Of a DNA stretch of 64,000 nt, positions 10,263 to 18,280 are shown in pieces. Within the stretch, counting starts at the first letter, position 1; the number at the start of each line of letters is the position of its first letter. The notes beneath the pieces are model-generated. The model ran no database searches, was not told the origin of the DNA, and worked only from the letters and a program-made list of their open reading frames with translations. The translations under genes were made by a program, and so were the position numbers. The DNA comes from Kordia sp. TARA_039_SRF (GTDB lineage Bacteria; Bacteroidota; Bacteroidia; Flavobacteriales; Flavobacteriaceae), in NCBI GenBank assembly GCA_006383075.2, contig SMNH02000001.1, positions 248,001 through 312,000 on the forward strand, given 5' to 3'.

Positions 10263-13142
10263 ATGCAAAAAAAATTACACATATTACTATGTTTACTGTT
10301 TGCAAGTATTGCGTTTGGGCAAGTGACGATCACGCCCAATCCTTTTGAGGTAAACCAATCTATTACCATTACAGTAGACATTAACAGCACAGCAACGGAT
10401 TGTGACGGACTCACTAGTCCGAACAAAGTATACTTACACTCAGGTGTAGGAACTGATGCCAATCCATGGACCTATGTTGTTGGAAACTGGGGACAAGATG
10501 ACGGCGTTGGAGAAATGACCGATATGGGCGGCGGATTATGGCAAATCACCATTACACCAGAAACCTATTACGGTTTAAACGCAACACAAGCAGCCAGCAT
10601 TACCAAAATGGGAATGGTGTTTAGAAACGAAACTGGTACGCAAGAATTAAAAGCCACAGGATGTTCCGATTTCTTTTTTGATGTAGGAGCTTTTCAAACA
10701 ACACTAGTAACGCCAAACAGCGGAAGTACAACCATTTTAGCGTCAGGTGCTAACCTTACAATTACTGCAAACAACACAGGTGGAAGCGCTACATACGTAC
10801 TAAAAGCTAACGGAAGTACCATCAACTCAAACAGTGGAACTTCGTACTCGTACACAGATACAAACATTACGGAAAATAAAAGCTATGCGTTGGAAGTAAC
10901 GCTCGGCGGAACAACGATTACACGAACATTTAGTGTAGTTATCAATCCGGGAACGGTAACTGAAAATCTTCCAGCAGGATTGGAAGACGGAATCAACTAC
11001 GATGCTGATACTTCCAAAGCAACGTTGGTTTTAGACGCTCCTAACAAAGACTTTGTATACATTGCAGGAAGTTTCAATAACTGGCAACCAGACGGAAGCT
11101 ACGCGATGAAAAAAGACGGAACAACTGGAAAATTCTGGTTAGAAATCACAGGATTAACGCCTGGACAAAACTATACCTATCAATATTGGGTAGTAGACGA
11201 GACACCAATTGCCAACTCTCCGGCGTTGGTAAAAACGGCAGATCCATACTCTACTTTAGTATTATCGCCATTTGACGATCCGTTTATTCCAGCGACAACG
11301 TATCCAAACCTTCCAACATATCCTGCGGGACAAGAACGCGAAGTAACGGTATTGCAAACGGGACAAACACCATACAACTGGCAAGTAACCAACTTTGTAA
11401 AGCCTAAAAAAGAAGACTTAATCATTTACGAAGTATTGATTCGCGATTTTGATGCGGATAGAAACTATCAAGACCTTATTGATCGTATTGATTACTTTAA
11501 AGACTTAAATGTGAATGCCATTCAATTGATGCCAATCATGGAATTTGAGGGCAATGAAAGTTGGGGATACAATACGTCATTTCACATGGCTTTGGATAAA
11601 TATTACGGAACGGCAGACAAATTCAAAGAGTTTGTAGATTTATGTCATCAAAACGGAATTGCGGTTATTTTAGATATTGCTTTAAATCACGCATTTGGTA
11701 GAAACCCAATGGTGCGCATGTGGATGAATGATCCAGATGGCGACGGTTGGGGCGATCCAAGTTCTGAAAACCCTTACTTTAACCAAGTAGCAACCCACAG
11801 TTATAGTGTAGGTTCTGACTTTAATCATCAACAAGCTAGAACACAGTATTATACCGAGCGTGTTGTAAAACACTGGATTGAAGAATTTAATATTGATGGT
11901 TTCCGTTGGGATTTAACCAAAGGATTCACGCAAGAATGTACCGCAAGTGATGAAGGTTGCACCAACGGTTACAGAAACGACCGTGTTGCTATTTTAAAGC
12001 AATACGCAGATTATTCGTGGTCGCTAGACGATACGCACTATGTCATCTTTGAGCATTTAGGACAAGATAATGAAGAAAAAGAATGGGCAGATTATCGTTT
12101 AAACGAAGGAAAAGGAATCATGTTGTGGGGAAAAATGACCAATGAATACAACCAATTAACGATGGGATTTGCTTCCAGCGCAAATATCAACCGAATGGGA
12201 CATACGAGTAGAGGTTTCAACGGGAAACGCTTGATTGGGTATGCTGAAAGTCATGACGAAGAACGATTGATGTACAGAAACCTCCAATTTGGAAATACGG
12301 CACTATCGTCTCACAATGTACAGGATTTAAACACGGCATTATCAAGAATGTCTGCTCTAGGAGCTGCTTCATTGACAATTCCTGGGCCAAAAATGATTTG
12401 GCACTTTGGCGCGTTGGGAATGGAGAATTCTATCTTTACTTGCAACAACGGAACGGTAAACACACCAAGCGATCCAGCACCAGGCGATTGTAAATTAGAC
12501 ACCAAACCACAGCCACAATGGACAGATAACTGGTTGGGTGATCCAAATAGAGCAAAAATTTATGATGATTGGGCACGATTGATTCAACTCAAAATAGACG
12601 AACCTGTATTTGAAGGAGATTATGCGATTAGTCCGTATATCAACGACATTCGTCAGCGAATCTATATTTTTGATAATTCGCTTCCTGCTACAGATTTAAA
12701 GAATGTAGTCATCTTATGTAATTTCTCTGTGGCAGATTTGACCATCGTTCCAGACTTTCCATACACGGGAACTTGGTACGATTTGATGGACGAAACAGGA
12801 AACACAAGCATCAACGTAACCAATACGGCAGATCCAATTGCGATTCCTGCGGGACAGTTTAGAATCTTTGGAAATCAACAATCGATTTTGAGTACGGAAG
12901 AATTCCAAAACGCATCAAACACGCTTTCTTTATATCCAAATCCAGCTTCTGACAGCTTCAAACTAGACAAGCAAGTAGAAGAAGTTCAGATTTATGATAT
13001 TGCAGGAAGACAGCTCAAAACTTTTAAAGGAGGTTTTGATGCAGGATATTCGTTTGATGTTTCTGAATTAACAAATGCATTATACTTAGTAAAAATCGTT
13101 TCCAATCAAGGAACGGCAACTAAGAGATTACTCATAGAATAA
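10263..13142 (+). CDS. Secreted GH13 alpha-amylase with T9SS sorting domain
   Basis: A 959-aa exported enzyme. A signal peptide ends at AFGQ (~20). Then come an N-terminal beta-sandwich region, a CBM48/E-set-like module (YIAGSFNNWQPDGSYAMKKD, ~265-350) and a GH13 barrel. GH13 regions are visible: I DIALNHAF (~470), II GFRWDLTKGF with the nucleophile Asp (~549), III VIFEHLG with the acid Glu (~596) and IV YAESHDEERLMY (~663). Region IV has SHD in place of the common NHD. The last ~80 residues (LYPNPASDSFKL ... KRLLIE) are a type A T9SS C-terminal domain, so the enzyme is probably released or anchored at the surface. It acts upstream of SusCD uptake. Confidence 0.94.
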   Translation: MQKKLHILLCLLFASIAFGQVTITPNPFEVNQSITITVDINSTATDCDGLTSPNKVYLHSGVGTDANPWTYVVGNWGQDDGVGEMTDMGGGLWQITITPETYYGLNATQAASITKMGMVFRNETGTQELKATGCSDFFFDVGAFQTTLVTPNSGSTTILASGANLTITANNTGGSATYVLKANGSTINSNSGTSYSYTDTNITENKSYALEVTLGGTTITRTFSVVINPGTVTENLPAGLEDGINYDADTSKATLVLDAPNKDFVYIAGSFNNWQPDGSYAMKKDGTTGKFWLEITGLTPGQNYTYQYWVVDETPIANSPALVKTADPYSTLVLSPFDDPFIPATTYPNLPTYPAGQEREVTVLQTGQTPYNWQVTNFVKPKKEDLIIYEVLIRDFDADRNYQDLIDRIDYFKDLNVNAIQLMPIMEFEGNESWGYNTSFHMALDKYYGTADKFKEFVDLCHQNGIAVILDIALNHAFGRNPMVRMWMNDPDGDGWGDPSSENPYFNQVATHSYSVGSDFNHQQARTQYYTERVVKHWIEEFNIDGFRWDLTKGFTQECTASDEGCTNGYRNDRVAILKQYADYSWSLDDTHYVIFEHLGQDNEEKEWADYRLNEGKGIMLWGKMTNEYNQLTMGFASSANINRMGHTSRGFNGKRLIGYAESHDEERLMYRNLQFGNTALSSHNVQDLNTALSRMSALGAASLTIPGPKMIWHFGALGMENSIFTCNNGTVNTPSDPAPGDCKLDTKPQPQWTDNWLGDPNRAKIYDDWARLIQLKIDEPVFEGDYAISPYINDIRQRIYIFDNSLPATDLKNVVILCNFSVADLTIVPDFPYTGTWYDLMDETGNTSINVTNTADPIAIPAGQFRIFGNQQSILSTEEFQNASNTLSLYPNPASDSFKLDKQVEEVQIYDIAGRQLKTFKGGFDAGYSFDVSELTNALYLVKIVSNQGTATKRLLIE

Positions 13143-13241
13143 CATTTTTTTCTGATTCGTGAATCAGCTATCATTATTTGACTAAACTTGTTCGTAGCTA
13201 GTGTGTTATTACAACGAAAAAAAGTAAGAAGAAAATGTTTT

Positions 13242-13270
13242 AAAAAGATCGCTTCACGGCGGTCTTTTTT
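13242..13270 (+). terminator. Terminator after the alpha-amylase gene
   Basis: The stem aaagatcgc / gcggtcttt (with a T-G wobble and one unpaired G) around ttcacg is followed by a run of eight T. It lies 100 bp after the amylase stop. A perfect 7-bp dyad with a 2-nt centre (ctgattcgtgaatcag, 13152-13167) precedes it. Confidence 0.8.
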
Positions 13271-13366
13271 TTGGATTGAACTTAAAGTTGGCAAAATACA
13301 CGGTAATTCTGGGTAACGTTTTCAAAAAATCTGAACATTCAAATATTAACTTTAAATTTTTTTATT

Positions 13367-13558
13367 ATGAAAAAAAGAAATTTGAATGCGTTACGACTCA
13401 ACAAAAAGTCTATCGCAACACTTCGTTTATTGGGCGGAAGACCACCAAAAACTCATGGTTGTGGAGGTTCTGACGTTCCAAGTGATGATCCTGTAGAATG
13501 GTTTACAGACGCTGCAGAGCGCGCTTGTGAAACCTTTGATGGAACAGGTTGCTTCTAA
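13367..13558 (+). CDS. Orphan GG-leader RiPP-type precursor peptide
   Basis: A 63-aa peptide. The basic leader (MKKRNLNALRLNKKSIATL) followed by RLLGG matches the class I lanthipeptide-type leaders common in Bacteroidota, with predicted cleavage after Gly24-Gly25. The acidic core contains three Cys (THGCGGSDV, ERACETFD, GTGCF) and several Ser/Thr. No modification enzyme is adjacent. The C39 transporter and lanthipeptide enzymes are 5-18 kb to the right. It sits alone between two terminators, so it is probably monocistronic. The leader resembles that of the 27075-27215 peptide more than the other cluster leaders. Confidence 0.72.
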   Translation: MKKRNLNALRLNKKSIATLRLLGGRPPKTHGCGGSDVPSDDPVEWFTDAAERACETFDGTGCF

Positions 13559-13576
13559 ATGAAGAAGTTAATCGGT

Positions 13577-13606
13577 AAAGCGGACTTCGGTTCGCTTTAT
13601 TTGTTT
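13577..13606 (+). terminator. Terminator after the orphan precursor peptide
   Basis: The stem aaagcgga / ttcgcttt (one G-T wobble) with loop cttcgg is followed by atttgttttt. It lies about 20 bp after the 13367-13558 stop. Confidence 0.75.
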
Positions 13607-13674
13607 TTATTTAATTGGTTGTACGTTAAAGTTTTTTGGAGTTACTTTTTGTTATATATTATTACATGTGGATT

Positions 13675-14151
13675 TTATAATAAGTGATATCCAGCAAAAT
13701 GTATTTTGTAAATAAGTTTTGCATTTGATTGATTAAAACGAATCCAATTATTCTCCACTTTCGTTAATACTAAATCCATATTAGTTTTTAATGAGTTTTC
13801 GCCTATCATGTCTGCTTCGTCAATGCTATCAAAAAAGTCAAAAGGCTTGGTCTTTGCCATTATTTTTATGTAATAGTCTAATTCTGTTGAATGTATAAAT
13901 GTATTCACCGATTTTAAATAACTCACTGTGCGTTTATTTTTATCAATCTTCGAAACTTCGTGTACTATTTCTTCTTTAAGACGTTCGCTTTTTTCTTTGG
14001 TACTTTTTAATAATTGAATTGTATTTTGAACGTCAACGATTTTTCCCTTTTTGTTTTGCGAGTTTTTAAAAGCCTCAAGAAGCAACAGCATCCATTCGTA
14101 ATTTAATTTCCAAATGAGCTTTAGTATATCAATTTCGGAGTTTGTTTTCAT
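13675..14151 (-). CDS. Conserved-looking hypothetical protein, 158 aa
   Basis: I do not recognise a family. The protein is soluble and strongly charged. It has a probable helical, partly coiled-coil region (STKEKSERLKEEIVHEVSKIDKNKRTV, read in two pieces around residue 50-75) and no signal peptide or membrane segment. It lies 119 bp downstream of the BatD-like gene on the same strand, so it could be the end of that operon or a separate unit. The start is the ATG at 14151. Confidence 0.6.
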   Translation of the reverse strand: MKTNSEIDILKLIWKLNYEWMLLLLEAFKNSQNKKGKIVDVQNTIQLLKSTKEKSERLKEEIVHEVSKIDKNKRTVSYLKSVNTFIHSTELDYYIKIMAKTKPFDFFDSIDEADMIGENSLKTNMDLVLTKVENNWIRFNQSNAKLIYKIHFAGYHLL

Positions 14152-14270
14152 TTGGTAGAATGATTTAATCGATTTTGGCTATAAGTAGTTTTATGCTAAC
14201 TTTTACAATTACATAATGAACTAAAAATTCAAGAAAATTTTCAGAAGTGTGCTGAAAGCAGTTGTTGTAA

Positions 14271-15002
14271 TTATCTTTTTAATTTAATTTCTCCTATTTC
14301 AAATATTTCGGGCAAATTTTCAAAATCCTTTTCTGAGATTAAATATTCACCAGCAAAATCATCGTCAAATATGATTTTATATTTTTTGATTGAGTATGAA
14401 AAACCAACATCTAAAAAATCAGCCCCTTCTGGTCGTATCGTGTTTGAAAACGAACCATAGTTGTTTAATTCTATTCCTTCAGTTAGTTGTTCTTTTAACT
14501 CCGCAAACTCTTTACCTTGGGGTTTTATTCCTCCTAGCGTTTGAGAGTATCCTCCATTTTTATTACTAGTTCTGTTGGATTTATTATGAATCAACTGTTC
14601 TAAAATAAGATATTGTTGACCGTCAAATTCTGTTTTTCTTAACCAAAGTCCATTTTCCATTGGAAGTTTCGGAAGAACATTTACTTCAATGGTTTCTGTA
14701 GTGTACTTTTTGCCATTAAATTCAAAATCAAAAGGACCAATTTTATATTTTTTAGCTTTTTTGAAGATAATCACTCTTTCTAAATCATCTGATTGCATTC
14801 CATAAATTGGGATGGAACGAGTGAATTCAATATTTCTGTCCAATTCTTTTTTGAAATAATCGGTTAAAAAGTCAATATTTATAGAAAAAGTAACATTTTG
14901 TCCAACTCTTGGTTCCGGATTATCAATTTCGATTTTGAGTTGCTTTTGCCCTAGTACATTCAACGAACAAAAGATAAATAGTAAGAATGTGATTTTTTTC
15001 AT
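14271..15002 (-). CDS. Secreted BatD-like beta-sandwich protein
   Basis: A 243-aa protein starting at the ATG at 15002. An upstream in-frame TTG would add five residues ahead of a clear signal peptide (MKKITFLLFIFCSLNVLGQ). The mature part begins KQLKIEIDNPEPRVGQNVTFSI, which resembles the first Ig-like domain of BatD/oxygen-tolerance proteins (DxxPxVGExVxxxi). The later region (FEFNGKKYTTETIEVNVLPK) continues that pattern. It has no C-terminal membrane helix and is shorter than full BatD (~600 aa), so BatD-like domain is as far as I would go. It overlaps the preceding gene by ATGA (4 bp), which indicates translational coupling. Confidence 0.65.
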   Translation of the reverse strand: MKKITFLLFIFCSLNVLGQKQLKIEIDNPEPRVGQNVTFSINIDFLTDYFKKELDRNIEFTRSIPIYGMQSDDLERVIIFKKAKKYKIGPFDFEFNGKKYTTETIEVNVLPKLPMENGLWLRKTEFDGQQYLILEQLIHNKSNRTSNKNGGYSQTLGGIKPQGKEFAELKEQLTEGIELNNYGSFSNTIRPEGADFLDVGFSYSIKKYKIIFDDDFAGEYLISEKDFENLPEIFEIGEIKLKR

Positions 15003-15529
15003 AAGTATAATTTCCAATTAGAATCTGCTTTAAAGCCGTGTTCTGGTTCAACAATTTTTTTTATTTCTTTTCCATCTTTTACTAATTCAGCATAAAATTC
15101 AGATTGTTTTGACGTAAGATACGCAACTTTATCTTTGTGTATTTCGTCATTCCAAGCAATAGTTTCGCAAACGATACATGTCTGTTCTCTTACCGTGACA
15201 ATTCCACAAACTCCACAGGGTTTCAAGGAATCTATAAATTCTGCTACATATTTAAAATCAAAATTTTCAAATGTTGAAGGTACATTTTGAATAAATTCGT
15301 ACCATCCAATGTTGCTATTTCTTAATATGATTTGTCTGCCCAAATATTCAACAATAACTTCATTATAATTATCTGAAAACCGAATACTTCTTACATCTTT
15401 CCAATGATATAATTTGAGTTTTGCTTCAAAAGGTCGATTAACCGAAAAACCATACTCAACCAAACTGATTCTCGTTAATTCGAAAGTCTGTTTTTTATAA
15501 AATACGTTTCGCATTAAATAACCAATCAT
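14999..15529 (-). CDS. Unassigned 176-aa protein with a four-cysteine zinc-ribbon-like motif
   Basis: I do not recognise a family. The first ~90 residues look like a PH-like or small beta-rich fold (FELTRISLVEYGFSVNRPF, KLYHWKDVRSIRFSDNYNEV). A CGVC-x10-CIVC motif at about residues 107-122 could bind zinc. There is no signal peptide. It is the middle gene of a three-gene unit: 3 bp after the 362-aa membrane protein and overlapping the BatD-like gene by 4 bp. A role in a shared envelope process is inferred from that coupling only. Confidence 0.6.
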   Translation of the reverse strand: MIGYLMRNVFYKKQTFELTRISLVEYGFSVNRPFEAKLKLYHWKDVRSIRFSDNYNEVIVEYLGRQIILRNSNIGWYEFIQNVPSTFENFDFKYVAEFIDSLKPCGVCGIVTVREQTCIVCETIAWNDEIHKDKVAYLTSKQSEFYAELVKDGKEIKKIVEPEHGFKADSNWKLYL

Positions 15530-15532
15530 TTG

Positions 15533-16621
15533 TTATTCGCGTATTACCTGATTAAATCCACTAATCTCTGCAATAGCTAGGAAAACGTCATCTTGATCCG
15601 ACTTTTTATTCCAGCCTTTTTGAGCCAGTTCCGCTCTAATCTCACTTTCTGGCTTTTCCATTTCAAAGAGGTAAATAGTGTACTCAAGTACTGCATCAGG
15701 AATTTTTTCTATAATCCTTTTTCCAGAAGAAATAGCCACTTTACTAATCGCTAAAAAGTAAGGAAATACAATTTGAAGAATCCAACTCAAAATAAGACCA
15801 ATCCAACCTGTATTTAAGTCATTTATAGTTAGGCCATTTTCAATTCGTATTTTCATAAACTCAAAAAAAGTAAGTCCAGAAATATCGTTATTAGTAATCA
15901 TTAGTTGATACTGCGTAAATTGATTGGTTAGGAACATTACAACCATAATGGCTCCAACCATAACTTGTATAGAGCGAAATTCATTAAAATTTGTGGCTTT
16001 TAAGACTTGACTGAATAAAAAACCAATCACTAATCCAATTCCTAGTTCATAGACACCAATCAAATAAGTGAAATTTACGGTAAGAAAACCGACGATAACA
16101 CCAACTAAAAAAGCAATGATAAGTCCGCCAATTATTGAAAAAGTCAAATTTGGTTGTCTAGTTACTTTTGGTTTTGGTAATTCTGACGGAATTACATAAT
16201 CTGCCCAACTATTTTCCTTCTCAAGTTCCGTCTCCAGTTTGTTGAGCTTGCCACTGTGTTGATATTCAGAAGCTAACTGTTTAAAAAGAGCAATGAATAA
16301 TCCTGTTCTCATAGAGTTTTTTCCAAAATCGATAAAATTTCCCTCAATGGTTTTGCTATGAACGTCAATTCTTCCGGATGTTTTTTTCGTAACTGTTATT
16401 TTTTCAGTTAGTTTATTCCAATTTCCTTTTCTTTTTGCTTCAACAGACTTTTCATCACGGTAAACAATTACCCAATCCAGTTTTTCAAATACTTCAATAG
16501 TAAGTGGAATTATTTGACTGTCTTTTATTTCTGTTTTGAACGATTCTGAAAATTCAGGCTTGTATTTAAAACTGTATTTTCTTTTAATAGTAGATTGTAG
16601 ATTTTCGTATTGTATGCTCAT
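15533..16621 (-). CDS. Unassigned polytopic membrane protein, 362 aa
   Basis: I do not recognise a family. A soluble N-terminal part of ~150 residues has a beta-rich pattern (VFEKLDWVIVYRDEKSVEAKR, KITVTKKTSGRIDVHSKTIEG, each partly conserved in DUF-type envelope proteins). About four or five hydrophobic segments follow between ~160 and ~310 (e.g. IIGGLIIAFLVGVIVGFL, ELGIGLVIGFLFSQVL). A cytoplasmic tail of about 50 residues ends in a predicted helical region. It is first in the operon with the 176-aa and BatD-like genes. Confidence 0.6.
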   Translation of the reverse strand: MSIQYENLQSTIKRKYSFKYKPEFSESFKTEIKDSQIIPLTIEVFEKLDWVIVYRDEKSVEAKRKGNWNKLTEKITVTKKTSGRIDVHSKTIEGNFIDFGKNSMRTGLFIALFKQLASEYQHSGKLNKLETELEKENSWADYVIPSELPKPKVTRQPNLTFSIIGGLIIAFLVGVIVGFLTVNFTYLIGVYELGIGLVIGFLFSQVLKATNFNEFRSIQVMVGAIMVVMFLTNQFTQYQLMITNNDISGLTFFEFMKIRIENGLTINDLNTGWIGLILSWILQIVFPYFLAISKVAISSGKRIIEKIPDAVLEYTIYLFEMEKPESEIRAELAQKGWNKKSDQDDVFLAIAEISGFNQVIRE

Positions 16622-16726
16622 TCGGTATTACTTGAAACGTCACTTATAAACATCCAATATAGTGCTTTTATCGTTAGTATATGAAATTTCATTGAGTGTT
16701 TACAATTCAAAAAGAAACACATCAAT

Positions 16727-18013
16727 CTATCCCTTAAACAAGCGAAGTTCACTGTCAATTTTTACATCAGGAATGCCGTTGTATTTGCCTTCGAGGTAGT
16801 CTTTCTCAAAAGAAGCATCTTTGCGAATTTTTTTGTCGTATAACGATTCCATCGTGGTGACGCCAAATGAATCTTTTTCGGTAATGATAATTTGGTCGCG
16901 GCGAAACAAACGACGTTTTGAGTTAATCAACGATGGATTGTGCGAAGCAAAAATCAATTGAGCGCCGTTCGGATTGTTTTCTGCGGAATTGAAAAATTCT
17001 ACAATGGCTTTGCTTAAATGTGGATGCAATTGTGCGTCAAACTCATCAATAATAAGCGTTTTTCCATGAATTAATGCATCAATAATAGGTCCAGAAAGTG
17101 CTACATATTTTCCAGTTCCTAATGATTCACTCACAAACAAATTAAAATAAATGCTGTCCACTTCTTCGTTATTTTCATCATAAATAACGTGTTTGGTGCT
17201 TACAACTACATTTTCTTCATCCGATTCTAAAATCATCTTCCGAATCTCTTTCGGAACATTTCCTTTTTCCAAAATTTCTTCGGTCAGTTTAAAACGCTCT
17301 ACTTTGGTTTCGGTAAATCCTAAATCAGCATTTGCAATAAAATTGTCAATATATTTCTTTTTTTCAGGGTCGTCCATCATGTCAATGGTGAAATTGACCG
17401 TATAACGATCTTGCATTCCCGAAATATAATGAATGCCGCTTAATGCCTTTAAAATCGCCATTCCCGTAGGAATATTGAATTGCGCACAAACAGACAAAAA
17501 TAGCGCATTTTTCCTTGTGATAGAGGTCAAATTGCTACTCGCGGCATCATATTTTTTAGTAATCGTAATCTCTTGAAAATCTCGCTCAAACAACAGCTGT
17601 TCCTTGTTTTTTGTGGTCATATACAACCATTCTTTATGAATTTCAGTATCGTCCACTAAAAATCCATAACGATATTTGGCAGCTTCATGAATAAATACCA
17701 ACTCAAAAAAACTAGGTTTCTCCAGTGTTTCCGTTGACAAGCAAAACGGTTGTACTTCAATCGGTTCGTCCGATTGCGAATCTTTGGAAGAATTCAAAAT
17801 AAACTTGCGCGCAAACTTAATTGCTTTAAACAAGTTACTCTTTCCGTTGGAGTTGGCGCCATAAATAATCATGCTCTTCAACAACGTCACATTTTTTAAG
17901 TCAGTTTGATGCAAATTGGTATCTCGCAATTCCGTAAGTGAAGTCGCTGTGAAATCAATAGACGTTCTATTTTTAAAAGACAAATAGTTTTCTACTGTGA
18001 ATTTTACGAGCAT
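16727..18013 (-). CDS. AAA15-type (RloA/OLD-like) ATPase
   Basis: A 428-aa ABC/SMC-like ATPase of the COG1106 type. The N-terminus MLVKFTVENYLSFKNRTSIDF is the hallmark of the family. Walker A is GANSNGKS (52-59), the signature-like SESLGTGKYVALSGP comes before Walker B TLIIDEFDAQLHPHL (~316), and a D-loop/switch His occurs in FASHNPSLI. No RloB-like nuclease partner is adjacent. Homologues occur in anti-phage defence (RloAB, OLD-type), but a solo copy cannot be assigned to defence from sequence. The transcript is isolated and divergent from the C39 transporter. Confidence 0.85.
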   Translation of the reverse strand: MLVKFTVENYLSFKNRTSIDFTATSLTELRDTNLHQTDLKNVTLLKSMIIYGANSNGKSNLFKAIKFARKFILNSSKDSQSDEPIEVQPFCLSTETLEKPSFFELVFIHEAAKYRYGFLVDDTEIHKEWLYMTTKNKEQLLFERDFQEITITKKYDAASSNLTSITRKNALFLSVCAQFNIPTGMAILKALSGIHYISGMQDRYTVNFTIDMMDDPEKKKYIDNFIANADLGFTETKVERFKLTEEILEKGNVPKEIRKMILESDEENVVVSTKHVIYDENNEEVDSIYFNLFVSESLGTGKYVALSGPIIDALIHGKTLIIDEFDAQLHPHLSKAIVEFFNSAENNPNGAQLIFASHNPSLINSKRRLFRRDQIIITEKDSFGVTTMESLYDKKIRKDASFEKDYLEGKYNGIPDVKIDSELRLFKG

Positions 18014-18090
18014 TTGGATGATTTTTAGAAATTATTCAGCACAAATATATCACTTTATACGAAAATATCGTACAAAAAGGTAAATTTTGT

Positions 18091-18121
18091 TTTGCGTGAA
18101 TGAAATAAAAGTATATATTTG
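18091..18121 (+). promoter_or_regulatory. Promoter for the C39 transporter operon (consensus Bacteroidota type)
   Basis: TTTG at 18091-18094 and TATATTTG at 18114-18121 are separated by exactly 19 bp, a perfect match to the Bacteroidota TTTG-N19-TAnnTTTG promoter. Transcription would start near 18128, leaving a leader of about 150 nt before the start codon at 18281. Confidence 0.75.
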
Positions 18122-18280
18122 TGCGTGTTTTTCTCATAAAAGACAATTTTTCAAAAGAAAAACAATTAAAATTCACGAAAAAATCGCAAATGTCGTACAG
18201 ATTATTAGAAAATGCGAAAAAGGAAGATTGATTTTTACGTACAAACATTAAAATTATAAATTACTTTAGAAAGAAAGTTA

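Noticed and set aside
10127-10462. A 111-aa minus-strand frame covering the susE-amylase gap
   Set aside because: It runs through the terminator hairpin and into the amylase gene antisense; composition is shadow-like.
16727-18013. AAA15 ATPase as part of an RloAB-type defence system
   Set aside because: No RloB-like partner lies beside it, so defence cannot be claimed.
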